Shown here: positions 1 through 5,933 of the stretch, one piece after another | How the letters are laid out: each line of letters opens with the position of its first letter | How positions within the stretch are numbered: position 1 is the stretch's first letter | Assembly (NCBI GenBank): GCA_017549905.1 | Contig: JAFYNC010000020.1 | Span: 1-9,263 of the forward strand | Reading direction: 5' to 3' | DNA length: 9,263 nt | Origin: Clostridia bacterium | Lineage (GTDB): Bacteria > Bacillota > Clostridia > Oscillospirales > Acutalibacteraceae | Made by a program: the position numbers and the translations under genes | Notes under the pieces: model-generated | Told to the model about the DNA's origin: nothing | Seen by the model: only the letters and a program-made list of their open reading frames with translations | The model's database searches: none

Positions 1-319
1 AAGCACTCGGCACAATGTAACCCACACAATCAATAAGCCTTACATTCATAGTTGCAGACTCATCAATATTAATCTGCGCCGCCTTTTCAGGAATAAATTT
101 TGGTTCGGTAGTCATAATTGTTCTGCCCGAGGACGACTGTGGAAGTTCATCGTTTACTCTTTCTTTAAAATATTCTCCCGAAATATTTGGTAAAACCAAT
201 TTGTCCATAAATTGTTTTATAAAGGTAGATTTACCCGTTCTGACAGGTCCTACCACCCCTATATAAATATCGCCACCCGTGCGTTCGGCAATTTCCTTAT
301 ATATATTTGTGTCAGTCAT
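1..319 (-). CDS. spoIVA: Stage IV sporulation protein A, N-terminal part (partial)
   Basis: SpoIVA is the ATPase that polymerises on the outer forespore membrane and forms the basement layer on which the spore coat and cortex assemble. Only the first 106 codons lie in the window; the gene runs off the left edge. The start ATG (complement of 317-319) has a strong ribosome binding site, AGGAGG, at 332-327. The protein begins MTDTNIYKEIAERTGGDIYI and then has the Walker A loop GPVRTGKST at residues 24-32, with the lysine at residue 30. A DELPQSSSGRTIMTTEPKF stretch at about residues 58-76 and LIDCVGY at about residues 96-102 match the GTPase-like fold characteristic of SpoIVA. The gene is divergent from feoAB and is preceded by a SigE-like promoter. 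Identity is very likely; the rest of the protein is unseen. Confidence 0.95.
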   Translation of the reverse strand, partial: MTDTNIYKEIAERTGGDIYIGVVGPVRTGKSTFIKQFMDKLVLPNISGEYFKERVNDELPQSSSGRTIMTTEPKFIPEKAAQINIDESATMNVRLIDCVGYIVPSA

Positions 320-356
320 AAATCTTCCTCCTACAGCTTATCACATTCTTTTGTAA

Positions 357-385
357 ATAATATGAATGAGCTATCACAAATATTC
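357..385 (-). promoter_or_regulatory. Putative SigE-type sporulation promoter for spoIVA
   Basis: On the minus strand GAATATT (385-379) is followed after 14 bases by CATATTAT (364-357). This resembles the mother-cell SigE consensus, with a -35 ending in ATATT and a -10 close to CATACAnT, matching 5 of its 7 specified bases. The start point would be near 350, giving a leader of about 30 bases before the spoIVA ATG at 319. Known biology supports this, because spoIVA is SigE-dependent in Bacillus subtilis. The assignment is by eye. Confidence 0.5.
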
Positions 386-386
386 C

Positions 387-425
387 TCACCTTTTATTTA
401 AAAAAGAATAAACTGTTAAAGGTGA
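387..425 (+). promoter_or_regulatory. Leader hairpin covering the feoA ribosome binding site
   Basis: The feoA Shine-Dalgarno region AAAGGTGA (418-425) is perfectly complementary to TCACCTTT (387-394) just upstream. An alternative inner pairing, TTTATT (393-398) with AATAAA (407-412), would extend the outer TCACCT/AGGTGA stem after an asymmetric bulge. If the transcript starts upstream of 387, the feoA ribosome binding site would be partly masked. I found no clear SigA promoter or Fur box in 320-431, so the transcription start is unknown. Confidence 0.4.
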
Positions 426-431
426 TATTCT

Positions 432-659
432 ATGAAAAAGTTAAACGAGCTTAAACTTTCTCAAAAAGCCAAAATAAATAAAATCTTAACATCAGGTGAT
501 ATGCGCCGACGTTTTATTGATATAGGTCTTATTGAAAATACTGTTGTAGAATGTGTGGGTATTAGTCCGCAAGGCGACCCAAAGGCTTATTTAATACGGG
601 GTGCGGTAATTGCAATAAGAAATGAAGACTCTAAAGAAATTCTGATTCAGGAGATATAA
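432..659 (+). CDS. feoA: Ferrous iron transport protein A (FeoA)
   Basis: FeoA is a small cytosolic SH3-like protein that binds FeoB and supports Fe(II) uptake. The 75-residue product has the usual length and family landmarks: an N-terminal MKKLNELKLSQKAKINKIL strand region, the MRRRFIDIGLIENTVVECV core (residues 24-42), a PQGDPKAYLIRG turn and the final strands IAIRNEDSKEILIQEI. The ATG at 432 follows AAAGGTGAT at 418-426, a good ribosome binding site. One base separates its TAA from the feoB ATG, and the feoB site AGGAG (649-653) lies in the last feoA codons, so the two genes form an operon and are probably translationally coupled. The protein family is clear; the mode of regulation is not. 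Confidence 0.93.
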   Translation: MKKLNELKLSQKAKINKILTSGDMRRRFIDIGLIENTVVECVGISPQGDPKAYLIRGAVIAIRNEDSKEILIQEI

Positions 660-660
660 A

Positions 661-2784
661 ATGGGACTCACAGCTTTTTCTACCGGTAAGCATACCAAAT
701 CCGAGGAGTTAATAATTAAAAAGAAGAAAGCCACAGATAAAATAATAGCCATTGCGGGAAATCCAAACGTTGGAAAAAGCACTGTTTTTAACGCCCTTAC
801 AGGTATGAATCAGCATACAGGAAACTGGGCGGGTAAAACAGTTACCAACGCGCAAGGGTATTGCAAACACAAAAATGACTCGTATGTACTTGTTGATATT
901 CCGGGTACATATTCCCTTTTTGCTCATTCCAAGGAAGAAGAAATTGCAAGAAATTTTATTTGCTTTGGCGGCGCTGAAAAAACAGTTGTTATTTGCGATG
1001 CCACCTGCCTTGAAAGAAATTTAAATCTCGTGCTCCAAACTCTTGAGATAACCGAAAACGTTGTAGTATGCGTAAATCTGCTTGACCAAGCAAAAAAGAA
1101 AGGCATAAAAATAGACCTTAACGGTTTATCAAAAAAATTGGGTGTAAATGTAATAGGAACAATAGCACGAAAGAAAAAAACACTTGATAACCTCTTATAT
1201 GCAATATCAAATCAAAAGACTAACCGAAATGTATATAAGGTTACTTACCCGATTATTGTTGAACAAGCAGTGTCAATTCTGCAAGATGAAATTGAAAAAA
1301 TGGTGCAAGGAAAACTAAATTCAAGATGGCTTAGCCTTAACTTGCTAAGCTTAAACGAGTCTTTTTTAGAAGAAATAAAAGCATATCTGCAATTTGATAT
1401 ATTAGAAAACCCAAAAATCAGCCAAAAGCTATGCCAAGCTAAAGATATGCTTGAAAGTTACGGCGTTACTGAAGAAAACTTAAATGATATAATAGCATCA
1501 TCGGTTGTCGCTTCTTCAGAAGAAATTTGCAAAGACATAATAACCTTTAAAACAACCACTAATAAAGACATAGACCGAAGACTCGATAAAATTTTTACAA
1601 GTAAAAAATTTGGTTACCCCATTATGATTTTACTGCTTCTTGCAGTTTTTTGGATTACCATTACAGGAGCAAACTATATTTCACAAATGCTTTCTCTTTT
1701 ATTTGGATTTATTGAGTCTAAACTTCAAGATTTATTACAATTTTGGAATACTCCACCTTTACTACACGATATAATTATTGAGGGTATATACCGAGTACCC
1801 GCTTTGGTGGTTTCAGTAATGTTGCCGCCAATGGCAATATTTTTTCCGCTTTTCACTATTTTAGAAGATTCGGGATATTTACCAAGAATTGCTTTTAACC
1901 TTGATAAACCTTTTAAAAGTTGTCACAGTTGCGGCAAACAAGCGCTTACTATGTGTATGGGATTTGGTTGTAATGCGGCGGGTGTTGTTGGTTGCAGAAT
2001 TATTGATTCTAAACGCGAAAGACTTTTAAGTATTGCTACTAACAGTCTTGTTCCTTGCAACGGGCGGTTTCCTACTATTATTGCAATTATTTCTATGTTT
2101 TTTATAACAATAGGCGGTTTTTTGGGCGAATTCTTGTCAGCAGTTTTATTAACTACTTTCATTCTTTTATCAATTTTAATGACTTTTGTTTCAACTAAAT
2201 TTTTATCAAACACATTCCTAAAAGGCGCGCCTTCTTCCTATACTCTCGAAATGCCGCCATACCGCAAACCTCAGTTTTTGCAGGTATTGGTGCGCTCGGT
2301 TTTTGACAGAACGTTATTTGTTTTAGGCCGTTCTCTTTCGGTCGCCGTTCCTGCAGGATTTATTATATGGTGTATGGCTAACATTTCTGTAAACGGAAAC
2401 TCACTGTTGCTAATTTGCTCTGATTTCTTAGACCCTATAGCATCACTAATAGGGCTTGACGGCACGATTTTAATTGCATTTATTTTGGGCTTCCCTGCAA
2501 ACGAGATTGTAATACCTATAATCTTAATGGGCTATCTGCAAAACGGCACTCTAACCGAAATATCTTCTCTTTCGGTTATTAAAGAAATTCTTATTTCTAA
2601 TGGTTGGACAGTTAAAACCGCAATTTGCACAATTATTTTTTCACTTTTCCATTGGCCTTGCTCAACAACTGTTCTGACAATAAAAAAAGAGAGCGGAAGT
2701 ATTAAATGGACAATACTTTCCGTTCTCCTACCAACCGTAATCGGTGCTATGATCTGTTTTTTAATTAATTTAATTTTTCTATAA
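661..2784 (+). CDS. feoB: Ferrous iron transporter FeoB, clostridial type
   Basis: FeoB is the inner-membrane Fe(II) transporter with an N-terminal G-protein domain. The 707-residue product shows G1 GNPNVGKST (33-41), the TGNWAGKTV switch region (53-61), G3 DIPG (79-82) and G4 NLLD (139-142). A helical insertion domain follows to about residue 310. The membrane domain starts near FGYPIMILLLLAVFW (318-331). Gate-like segments are visible: LPPMAIFFPLFTILEDSGYLPRI (388-410 region), GFGCNAAGVVGCR (434-446) and VPCNGRFPT (464-472). The region 421-466 is cysteine-rich (C421, C424, C432, C437, C445, C466), including a CHSCGK motif, which differs from the Escherichia coli pattern. The ATG is set by AGGAG at 649-653. 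Its stop directly abuts the rlmH stop from the other strand. Codons at 2689-2727 also carry a leftward terminator-like hairpin. Confidence 0.96.
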   Translation: MGLTAFSTGKHTKSEELIIKKKKATDKIIAIAGNPNVGKSTVFNALTGMNQHTGNWAGKTVTNAQGYCKHKNDSYVLVDIPGTYSLFAHSKEEEIARNFICFGGAEKTVVICDATCLERNLNLVLQTLEITENVVVCVNLLDQAKKKGIKIDLNGLSKKLGVNVIGTIARKKKTLDNLLYAISNQKTNRNVYKVTYPIIVEQAVSILQDEIEKMVQGKLNSRWLSLNLLSLNESFLEEIKAYLQFDILENPKISQKLCQAKDMLESYGVTEENLNDIIASSVVASSEEICKDIITFKTTTNKDIDRRLDKIFTSKKFGYPIMILLLLAVFWITITGANYISQMLSLLFGFIESKLQDLLQFWNTPPLLHDIIIEGIYRVPALVVSVMLPPMAIFFPLFTILEDSGYLPRIAFNLDKPFKSCHSCGKQALTMCMGFGCNAAGVVGCRIIDSKRERLLSIATNSLVPCNGRFPTIIAIISMFFITIGGFLGEFLSAVLLTTFILLSILMTFVSTKFLSNTFLKGAPSSYTLEMPPYRKPQFLQVLVRSVFDRTLFVLGRSLSVAVPAGFIIWCMANISVNGNSLLLICSDFLDPIASLIGLDGTILIAFILGFPANEIVIPIILMGYLQNGTLTEISSLSVIKEILISNGWTVKTAICTIIFSLFHWPCSTTVLTIKKESGSIKWTILSVLLPTVIGAMICFLINLIFL
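2682..2727 (-). terminator. Terminator of the murA-yycJ-rlmH operon, inside feoB
   Basis: Read leftward, the arm at 2727-2712 pairs with the arm at 2703-2689, with 14 Watson-Crick pairs, one A-C mismatch, one bulged A and an 8-base loop. Seven U residues follow (2688-2682). This is the classic intrinsic terminator form and lies about 60-100 bases past the rlmH stop. The same bases encode FeoB residues around KKESGSIKWTILSVL. Confidence 0.65.
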
Positions 2785-3264
2785 TTATTTGTGATATGCC
2801 GAGCCTTCGTTGATTTTAAAGGCTCGGTATATTTGTTCTAAAAGCATAACCCTAAAAAGCTGATGTGGAAAAGTCATTTCTGATACCGAAAGTCTCACTG
2901 AGCTCATCTTTTTTATTTTTTCGCTTAATCCGTATGAACTACCTATTATAAAGGTAATGCTCTTGCCCATATTTTCAAAGCTTTCAATTTTACTTGCAAA
3001 TTCCGGACTACTAAAGCTTTTTCCCTCAACACAAAGGGTTATTACCTCACTGCCTTGTGGTATTTTTTTGAGAATTAATTCCGATTCCTTTTCGAGAACA
3101 TTGAGAATTTCGGCATCCGATGGCTTATCAGAAAGCCTTATAGGCTCAAGTTCTATCATTTCCAACTTGCAGTAAGCAGAAAGCCTTTTTGAATATTCTT
3201 TAACGGCTTCAGATAAATATTTTTCCTTTAATTTGCCGAGTGCTATTAAGGTTATCCTTATCAT
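2785..3264 (-). CDS. rlmH: 23S rRNA (pseudouridine-1915 N3) methyltransferase RlmH
   Basis: RlmH methylates pseudouridine 1915 in helix 69 of 23S rRNA on assembled 70S ribosomes. It is a SPOUT-class homodimer using S-adenosylmethionine. The 159-residue product is full length: MIRITLIALGKLKEKYL at the N-terminus, the knot segment ITFIIGSSYGLS (103-114) as SAM-binding loop, then LSVSEMTFPHQLFRVMLLEQIYRAFK (125-150) and the conserved C-terminal AYHK. The start ATG overlaps the stop of the upstream yycJ by four bases (ATGA), which suggests translational coupling. It is the last gene of the murA-yycJ-rlmH operon. Its stop codon abuts the feoB stop, so its last 14 codons double as the feoAB terminator stem. 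Confidence 0.96.
   Translation of the reverse strand: MIRITLIALGKLKEKYLSEAVKEYSKRLSAYCKLEMIELEPIRLSDKPSDAEILNVLEKESELILKKIPQGSEVITLCVEGKSFSSPEFASKIESFENMGKSITFIIGSSYGLSEKIKKMSSVRLSVSEMTFPHQLFRVMLLEQIYRAFKINEGSAYHK
2793..2833 (+). terminator. Terminator of feoAB, inside the 3' end of rlmH
   Basis: Nine bases after the feoB stop, 2793-2807 pairs with 2819-2833 across an 11-base loop. The core is GCCGAGCCTT with AAGGCTCGGT. In plus-strand RNA all 15 pairs form, two of them G-U; in minus-strand RNA the same two positions are A-C mismatches. The 3' side runs into UAUAUUUGUU, a modest U-rich tail. The arms encode the conserved RlmH C-terminal residues YRAF and GSAY. Confidence 0.65.
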
Positions 3265-4049
3265 ATTACCGTCACCCCATTGTTTTTAGGACCTGCAACC
3301 TTTAATAAATAATCCTTGCCATTTTGGGCGCCAATATCCATAAGCGAAGCCTCGGCAGATGACAACGCCAACAACGGCGTATTGTTATTAAGGCTTAAAT
3401 GTCCCAAAATAAATCTCTCGGTGCCACCTTTCAGCAAGGCTTTAAGCTCTGCCGCACAAGCCATATTTGAAATGTGGCCTTTGTTGCTTAAAATTCTTAG
3501 CTTTGTTTGAGGTGGGTAAGGGCCTTTTTTAAGCATTTCTATATCGTGATTTGATTCGAGCAACAAGACATCACTGCTAGAAATTGCAGTCCTTACCTCA
3601 TCAGTCACAACACCAAGGTCAGTGCATACCGAAATTTTTTTACCGTCAGGCAAAATTACATTATATCCGCTTGAGCCCTCGCAGTCATGGCTTGTAGCAA
3701 AGCGGTTTATTAATATACCATTTGTGCAGTAGCCGTTTTCATCTAAAGCGATAGTCTGAGTTTTTGGCGGCACAATATCCATTTTCATAAGCGTTTCGAG
3801 TGTTTGCTCTGATGCCAAAAGTGAAGCATTACTCTTTTTTAATAGAGCTTTAAGACCTTTAATATGGTCGGTATGCTCATGGGTAATAGCTATCGCCCTT
3901 ATTTCCTCGATACTTCCACCCGCATTTTCTAAGGCTTCAAGCACACTCTTACAGGACATACCTACATCAATAAGTATGCCTTTGTCTTCATAAGAAATAT
4001 ATGTACTGTTACCTGTTGAGCCGCTAAAAAGCGGACAAATTTTAGACAT
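3261..4049 (-). CDS. yycJ: MBL-fold metallo-hydrolase of the WalJ/YycJ family
   Basis: This family of metallo-beta-lactamase-fold enzymes is encoded next to walRK in Bacillus and has been linked to cell-wall and cell-division coordination; an exonuclease activity has been suggested. The product is 262 residues from MSKICPLFSGSTGNS. It shows the metal motif THEHTDH (56-62), further likely ligands at H121, D144 (VCTDLG), H192 (KGHISN) and H217 (LGHLS), and the LLLESNHD segment (162-169). I chose the ATG at 4049 because AAAGGAG lies just upstream, at 4063-4057. An in-frame ATG at 4091 would add 14 unlikely residues overlapping the murA stop. No WalRK genes are visible here. A terminator-like hairpin separates it from murA, so its expression may be set by readthrough. 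Confidence 0.9.
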   Translation of the reverse strand: MSKICPLFSGSTGNSTYISYEDKGILIDVGMSCKSVLEALENAGGSIEEIRAIAITHEHTDHIKGLKALLKKSNASLLASEQTLETLMKMDIVPPKTQTIALDENGYCTNGILINRFATSHDCEGSSGYNVILPDGKKISVCTDLGVVTDEVRTAISSSDVLLLESNHDIEMLKKGPYPPQTKLRILSNKGHISNMACAAELKALLKGGTERFILGHLSLNNNTPLLALSSAEASLMDIGAQNGKDYLLKVAGPKNNGVTVI

Positions 4050-4062
4050 TTTCTTCTCCTTT

Positions 4063-4093
4063 AAAAATAGTGTGACAGAAATCTGCCACACTA
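4063..4093 (-). terminator. Terminator or attenuator between murA and yycJ
   Basis: On the minus strand the murA stop TAG is the first base triplet of an 11-bp stem: TAGTGTGGCAG (4093-4083) pairs with CTGTCACACTA (4078-4068) around a 4-base loop, with one G-U pair. Five U residues follow (4067-4063), then the yycJ ribosome binding site. In plus-strand RNA the G-U position would be an A-C mismatch, so the structure fits leftward transcription. Confidence 0.65.
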
Positions 4094-5377
4094 TGCCTGT
4101 TTATAAATAATATTATTGTCAATAATCGGTACACGCTTAATATCCGCGCCTAAGGCAGAAAACTTTTCAACAATATTTTCATAGCCGCGGTCAATGTGAA
4201 TTATATCCTCAATCTGAGTTTCACCCTCAGCCATAAGACCTGCAATAATCATTGCGGCACCTGCTCTAAGGTCAACCGCCTTTACAGGAGCAGAATTAAG
4301 ACATTTTACACCTGTTATAACTGCCATTTTGCCATCTACCTGAACATCAGCGCCCATAAGAGTTAACTGGTCAACATATCTGAAACGGCTATCCCAAACA
4401 CCCTCGGTTACAATGCTTGTCCCATCTGCTACTGTGAGCAAGGTTGCAATTTGAGGTTGCATATCGGTAGGAAATCCGGGGTGAGGCATTGTTTTAACAT
4501 TGCACTTTTTTGGGCGTGTATTCATTACAACCCTTACCGCCTCATCATACTCTGTAATCTCGGCGCCTGTTTCCTTTAATTTTGCAATAATAGATTCAAG
4601 ATGCTTAGGTGTAACATTAGTTATCATTACATCGCCGCCGGTAGCCGCCGCCGCAACCATATAAGTTCCTGCTTCAATTTGGTCAGGAATTATGCTATAG
4701 GTTGTGCCATGCAAACTTTCAACACCGCGGATTTTAATAACACTTGTACCCGCGCCCATTATATTAGCGCCCATACTGTTAAGAAAGTTAGCAAGGTCAA
4801 CTATATGAGGCTCACGTGCCGCATTTTCAATAACTGTAAGTCCCCTTGCCTTTGCAGCCGCTAACATAATATTTATAGTAGCGCCTACAGATACTATATC
4901 AAGATAAACAGATGCGCCTTTAAGCTGCATAGCCTTGCCGTCAACCATACCGTTTTCAATGGTCATTTTTGCGCCTAACGCTTCAAAGCCCTTGATATGC
5001 TGGTCAATCGGTCTTACACCAAAATTACAACCACCGGGTGGTGCTACTCTGGCTCTGTTTAATCTGCCAAGCAAAGCGCCCAAAAAATAGCTTGAAGCGC
5101 GCATACCCTCTGCCATTTCTTTTGAAACAACATAGGAATTTATATGGCAAGGATCTATTTCAACACTTGTTTTATTTATAGGGCGAACTATAGCACCAAG
5201 TTCCTGCATAACCCTTAAAATTGCCGCAACATCAGATATATCAGGAAGGTTTTCAATTATACATGGACTATCTGCCAACATAACAGCAGGAAGAATCGCA
5301 ACAGCCGCATTTTTAGCGCCGCTTATACGAACTTCACCGCGAAGTGCATGTCCCCCGTTAATTACAAATTTTTCCAA
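4091..5377 (-). CDS. murA: UDP-N-acetylglucosamine 1-carboxyvinyltransferase (MurA)
   Basis: MurA transfers enolpyruvate from phosphoenolpyruvate to UDP-GlcNAc, the first committed cytosolic step of peptidoglycan synthesis, and is the fosfomycin target. The 428-residue protein starts MEKFVINGGHALRGEVRISGAKN. Using this start, residues align with Escherichia coli numbering: K22 and N23, the catalytic and fosfomycin-reactive cysteine at C117 in GGCNFGVRPID (E. coli C115), D305 in GFPTDMQ, R371 in DLRAG and R397 in HIDRGYE. All are present, so the enzyme should be active and fosfomycin-sensitive at the target level. The start is a TTG at 5377, chosen because AGGAG (5390-5386) lies 8 bases upstream and the family N-terminus begins there. 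A GTG at 5395 has no ribosome binding site. Many Firmicutes have two MurA paralogues; which one this is cannot be told. Confidence 0.96.
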   Translation of the reverse strand: MEKFVINGGHALRGEVRISGAKNAAVAILPAVMLADSPCIIENLPDISDVAAILRVMQELGAIVRPINKTSVEIDPCHINSYVVSKEMAEGMRASSYFLGALLGRLNRARVAPPGGCNFGVRPIDQHIKGFEALGAKMTIENGMVDGKAMQLKGASVYLDIVSVGATINIMLAAAKARGLTVIENAAREPHIVDLANFLNSMGANIMGAGTSVIKIRGVESLHGTTYSIIPDQIEAGTYMVAAAATGGDVMITNVTPKHLESIIAKLKETGAEITEYDEAVRVVMNTRPKKCNVKTMPHPGFPTDMQPQIATLLTVADGTSIVTEGVWDSRFRYVDQLTLMGADVQVDGKMAVITGVKCLNSAPVKAVDLRAGAAMIIAGLMAEGETQIEDIIHIDRGYENIVEKFSALGADIKRVPIIDNNIIYKQA

Positions 5378-5462
5378 ATAAGGCACTCCTGTCACAATAT
5401 TTTTTGAACTTCAAATACCTTTATATTATTACCTATACATATTAATAAAATCAGCTACATAC

Positions 5463-5491
5463 ATTATACTCTTAATTTACAGTTTTGTCAA
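5463..5491 (-). promoter_or_regulatory. Consensus SigA promoter for murA-yycJ-rlmH
   Basis: On the minus strand TTGACA (5491-5486) and TATAAT (5468-5463) are separated by exactly 17 bases, a perfect match to the vegetative consensus. Transcription would begin near 5456 and give a leader of about 80 bases to the TTG start of murA. Confidence 0.85.
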
Positions 5492-5511
5492 TTTTTTTAA
5501 TTTTAAAACAT

Positions 5512-5609
5512 AAAAAAATATACAATATATTGTATAAAGCCAATAAACCGATGTCAAATAACATCGGTTTATCAGCTTTGTGTGGCAGCAAAAAGAGCTC
5601 ACTCTCTCT
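5512..5609 (-). ncRNA. Candidate structured leader or small RNA upstream of murA
   Basis: A leftward transcript started by the promoter at 5644-5616 would first form a strong hairpin: 5579-5561 pairs with 5554-5536, 19 bp in minus-strand RNA including two tandem G-U pairs, with a 6-base loop. In plus-strand RNA those two positions are A-C clashes. The AT-rich palindrome 5536-5519 and seven U residues (5518-5512) follow at once. The whole would be a roughly 98-base RNA ending in a terminator-like element, upstream of the main murA promoter. There is no convincing short coding frame. It could be a small RNA, an attenuated leader of murA, or only DNA-level palindromes. Confidence 0.35.
5519..5536. 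promoter_or_regulatory. Perfect 18-base palindrome, candidate operator
   Basis: TATACAATATATTGTATA is a perfect palindrome centred 36 bases upstream of the murA -35 element. Its right part, ATATTGTATA (5527-5536), recurs exactly at 5659-5668 in the promoter region of the XRE-type gene. Palindromes of this form are common targets of XRE-family dimers. It may instead be part of a leftward terminator because seven U residues follow it on the minus strand. Confidence 0.4.
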
Positions 5610-5615
5610 ATTATT

Positions 5616-5644
5616 AAAATATCACATTTTGAGATAAATGTCAA
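5616..5644 (-). promoter_or_regulatory. Possible second leftward SigA promoter
   Basis: On the minus strand TTGACA (5644-5639) is followed after 17 bases by TATTTT (5621-5616). The -35 is perfect; the -10 matches 4 of 6 positions. It overlaps the repeats in front of the XRE-type gene and would transcribe the hairpin region at 5512-5579 towards murA. Confidence 0.4.
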
Positions 5645-5661
5645 TGTCTCATTTAGAGATA
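5625..5661. repeat. 12-base direct repeat upstream of the XRE-type gene
   Basis: CATTTTGAGATA (5625-5636) and CATTTAGAGATA (5650-5661) match at 11 of 12 positions and are offset by 25 bases, about two and a half helical turns. Between them TGTCTC (5645-5650) is an inverted, near-identical copy of the GAGATA core. The cluster sits 30-65 bases before the XRE start codon and looks like a set of protein binding sites, possibly for autoregulation. I could not define a convincing rightward promoter here; TATATT at 5665-5670 is a candidate -10. Confidence 0.4.
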
Positions 5662-5690
5662 TTGTATATTTTTTATGAGGTGTTTGTTTT

Positions 5691-5900
5691 ATGAAATTAA
5701 AAGAGTTGCGCGAAGACAGAGATTTGACACAGCAACAAATTGCGAATATTCTTGACTGCAAACAAAATACTTATCAACAATACGAAAACGAAAAACGCCA
5801 AATTCCATTAGTCGCTCTAAAGAAATTATGCCTATTTTATAATGTTTCTGCCGATTACATTTTAGAATTACCAAAAGATCTTGAATATCCGAAAAGATAA
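5691..5900 (+). CDS. Small XRE/Cro-type helix-turn-helix regulator
   Basis: The 69-residue product is a single DNA-binding domain of the XRE/Cro family: MKLKELREDRDLTQQQIANIL, then the recognition-helix region CKQNTYQQYENEKRQIPL (23-40) and the closing helices VALKKLCLFYNVSADYIL (41-58). There is no effector or oligomerisation domain, so it probably acts as a dimer. The start is secure: GAGGTG at 5677-5682 lies 8 bases before the ATG. It is transcribed divergently from murA and ends at a bidirectional terminator. The repeats and palindrome in the 313-base region before it suggest it regulates itself and perhaps the leftward transcripts. Targets and signal are not known. It does not belong to the neighbouring housekeeping operons and may be a later insertion between them. 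Confidence 0.88.
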   Translation: MKLKELREDRDLTQQQIANILDCKQNTYQQYENEKRQIPLVALKKLCLFYNVSADYILELPKDLEYPKR

Positions 5901-5930
5901 AAAGCAGTGCTTTAAGCACTGCTTTAATTG
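5899..5930. terminator. Bidirectional terminator between the XRE-type gene and jag
   Basis: AAAGCAGTGC (5901-5910) and GCACTGCTTT (5916-5925) form a perfect 10-bp stem around TTTAA. Leftward, the stem is followed by UUUUU (5903-5899), closing the rpmH-jag operon. Rightward, UUUAAUUGUU follows, closing the XRE-type gene, whose TAA touches the stem. Confidence 0.88.
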
Positions 5931-5933
5931 TTA

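Noticed and set aside
320..431. Fur box upstream of feoA
   Set aside because: Only loose partial matches to the 7-1-7 inverted repeat are present (for example around TGATAGCTCATT on the minus strand), too weak to call.
212..454. 80-codon plus-strand frame overlapping spoIVA and the feoA leader
   Set aside because: It crosses a conserved spoIVA 5' end, the divergent regulatory region and the feoA start, with no coding signature.
4601..4864. 87-codon plus-strand frame inside murA
   Set aside because: Antisense shadow of a conserved enzyme gene with no supporting features.
5378..5560. T-box or known riboswitch in the murA leader
   Set aside because: The roughly 80-base leader after the main promoter shows no T-box sequence, specifier stem or recognised aptamer core.
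5477..5761. 94-codon minus-strand frame spanning the murA/XRE intergenic region
   Set aside because: It runs antisense into the XRE-type gene and through palindromes and repeats, and its cysteine- and lysine-rich translation resembles no protein; non-coding function is more likely.
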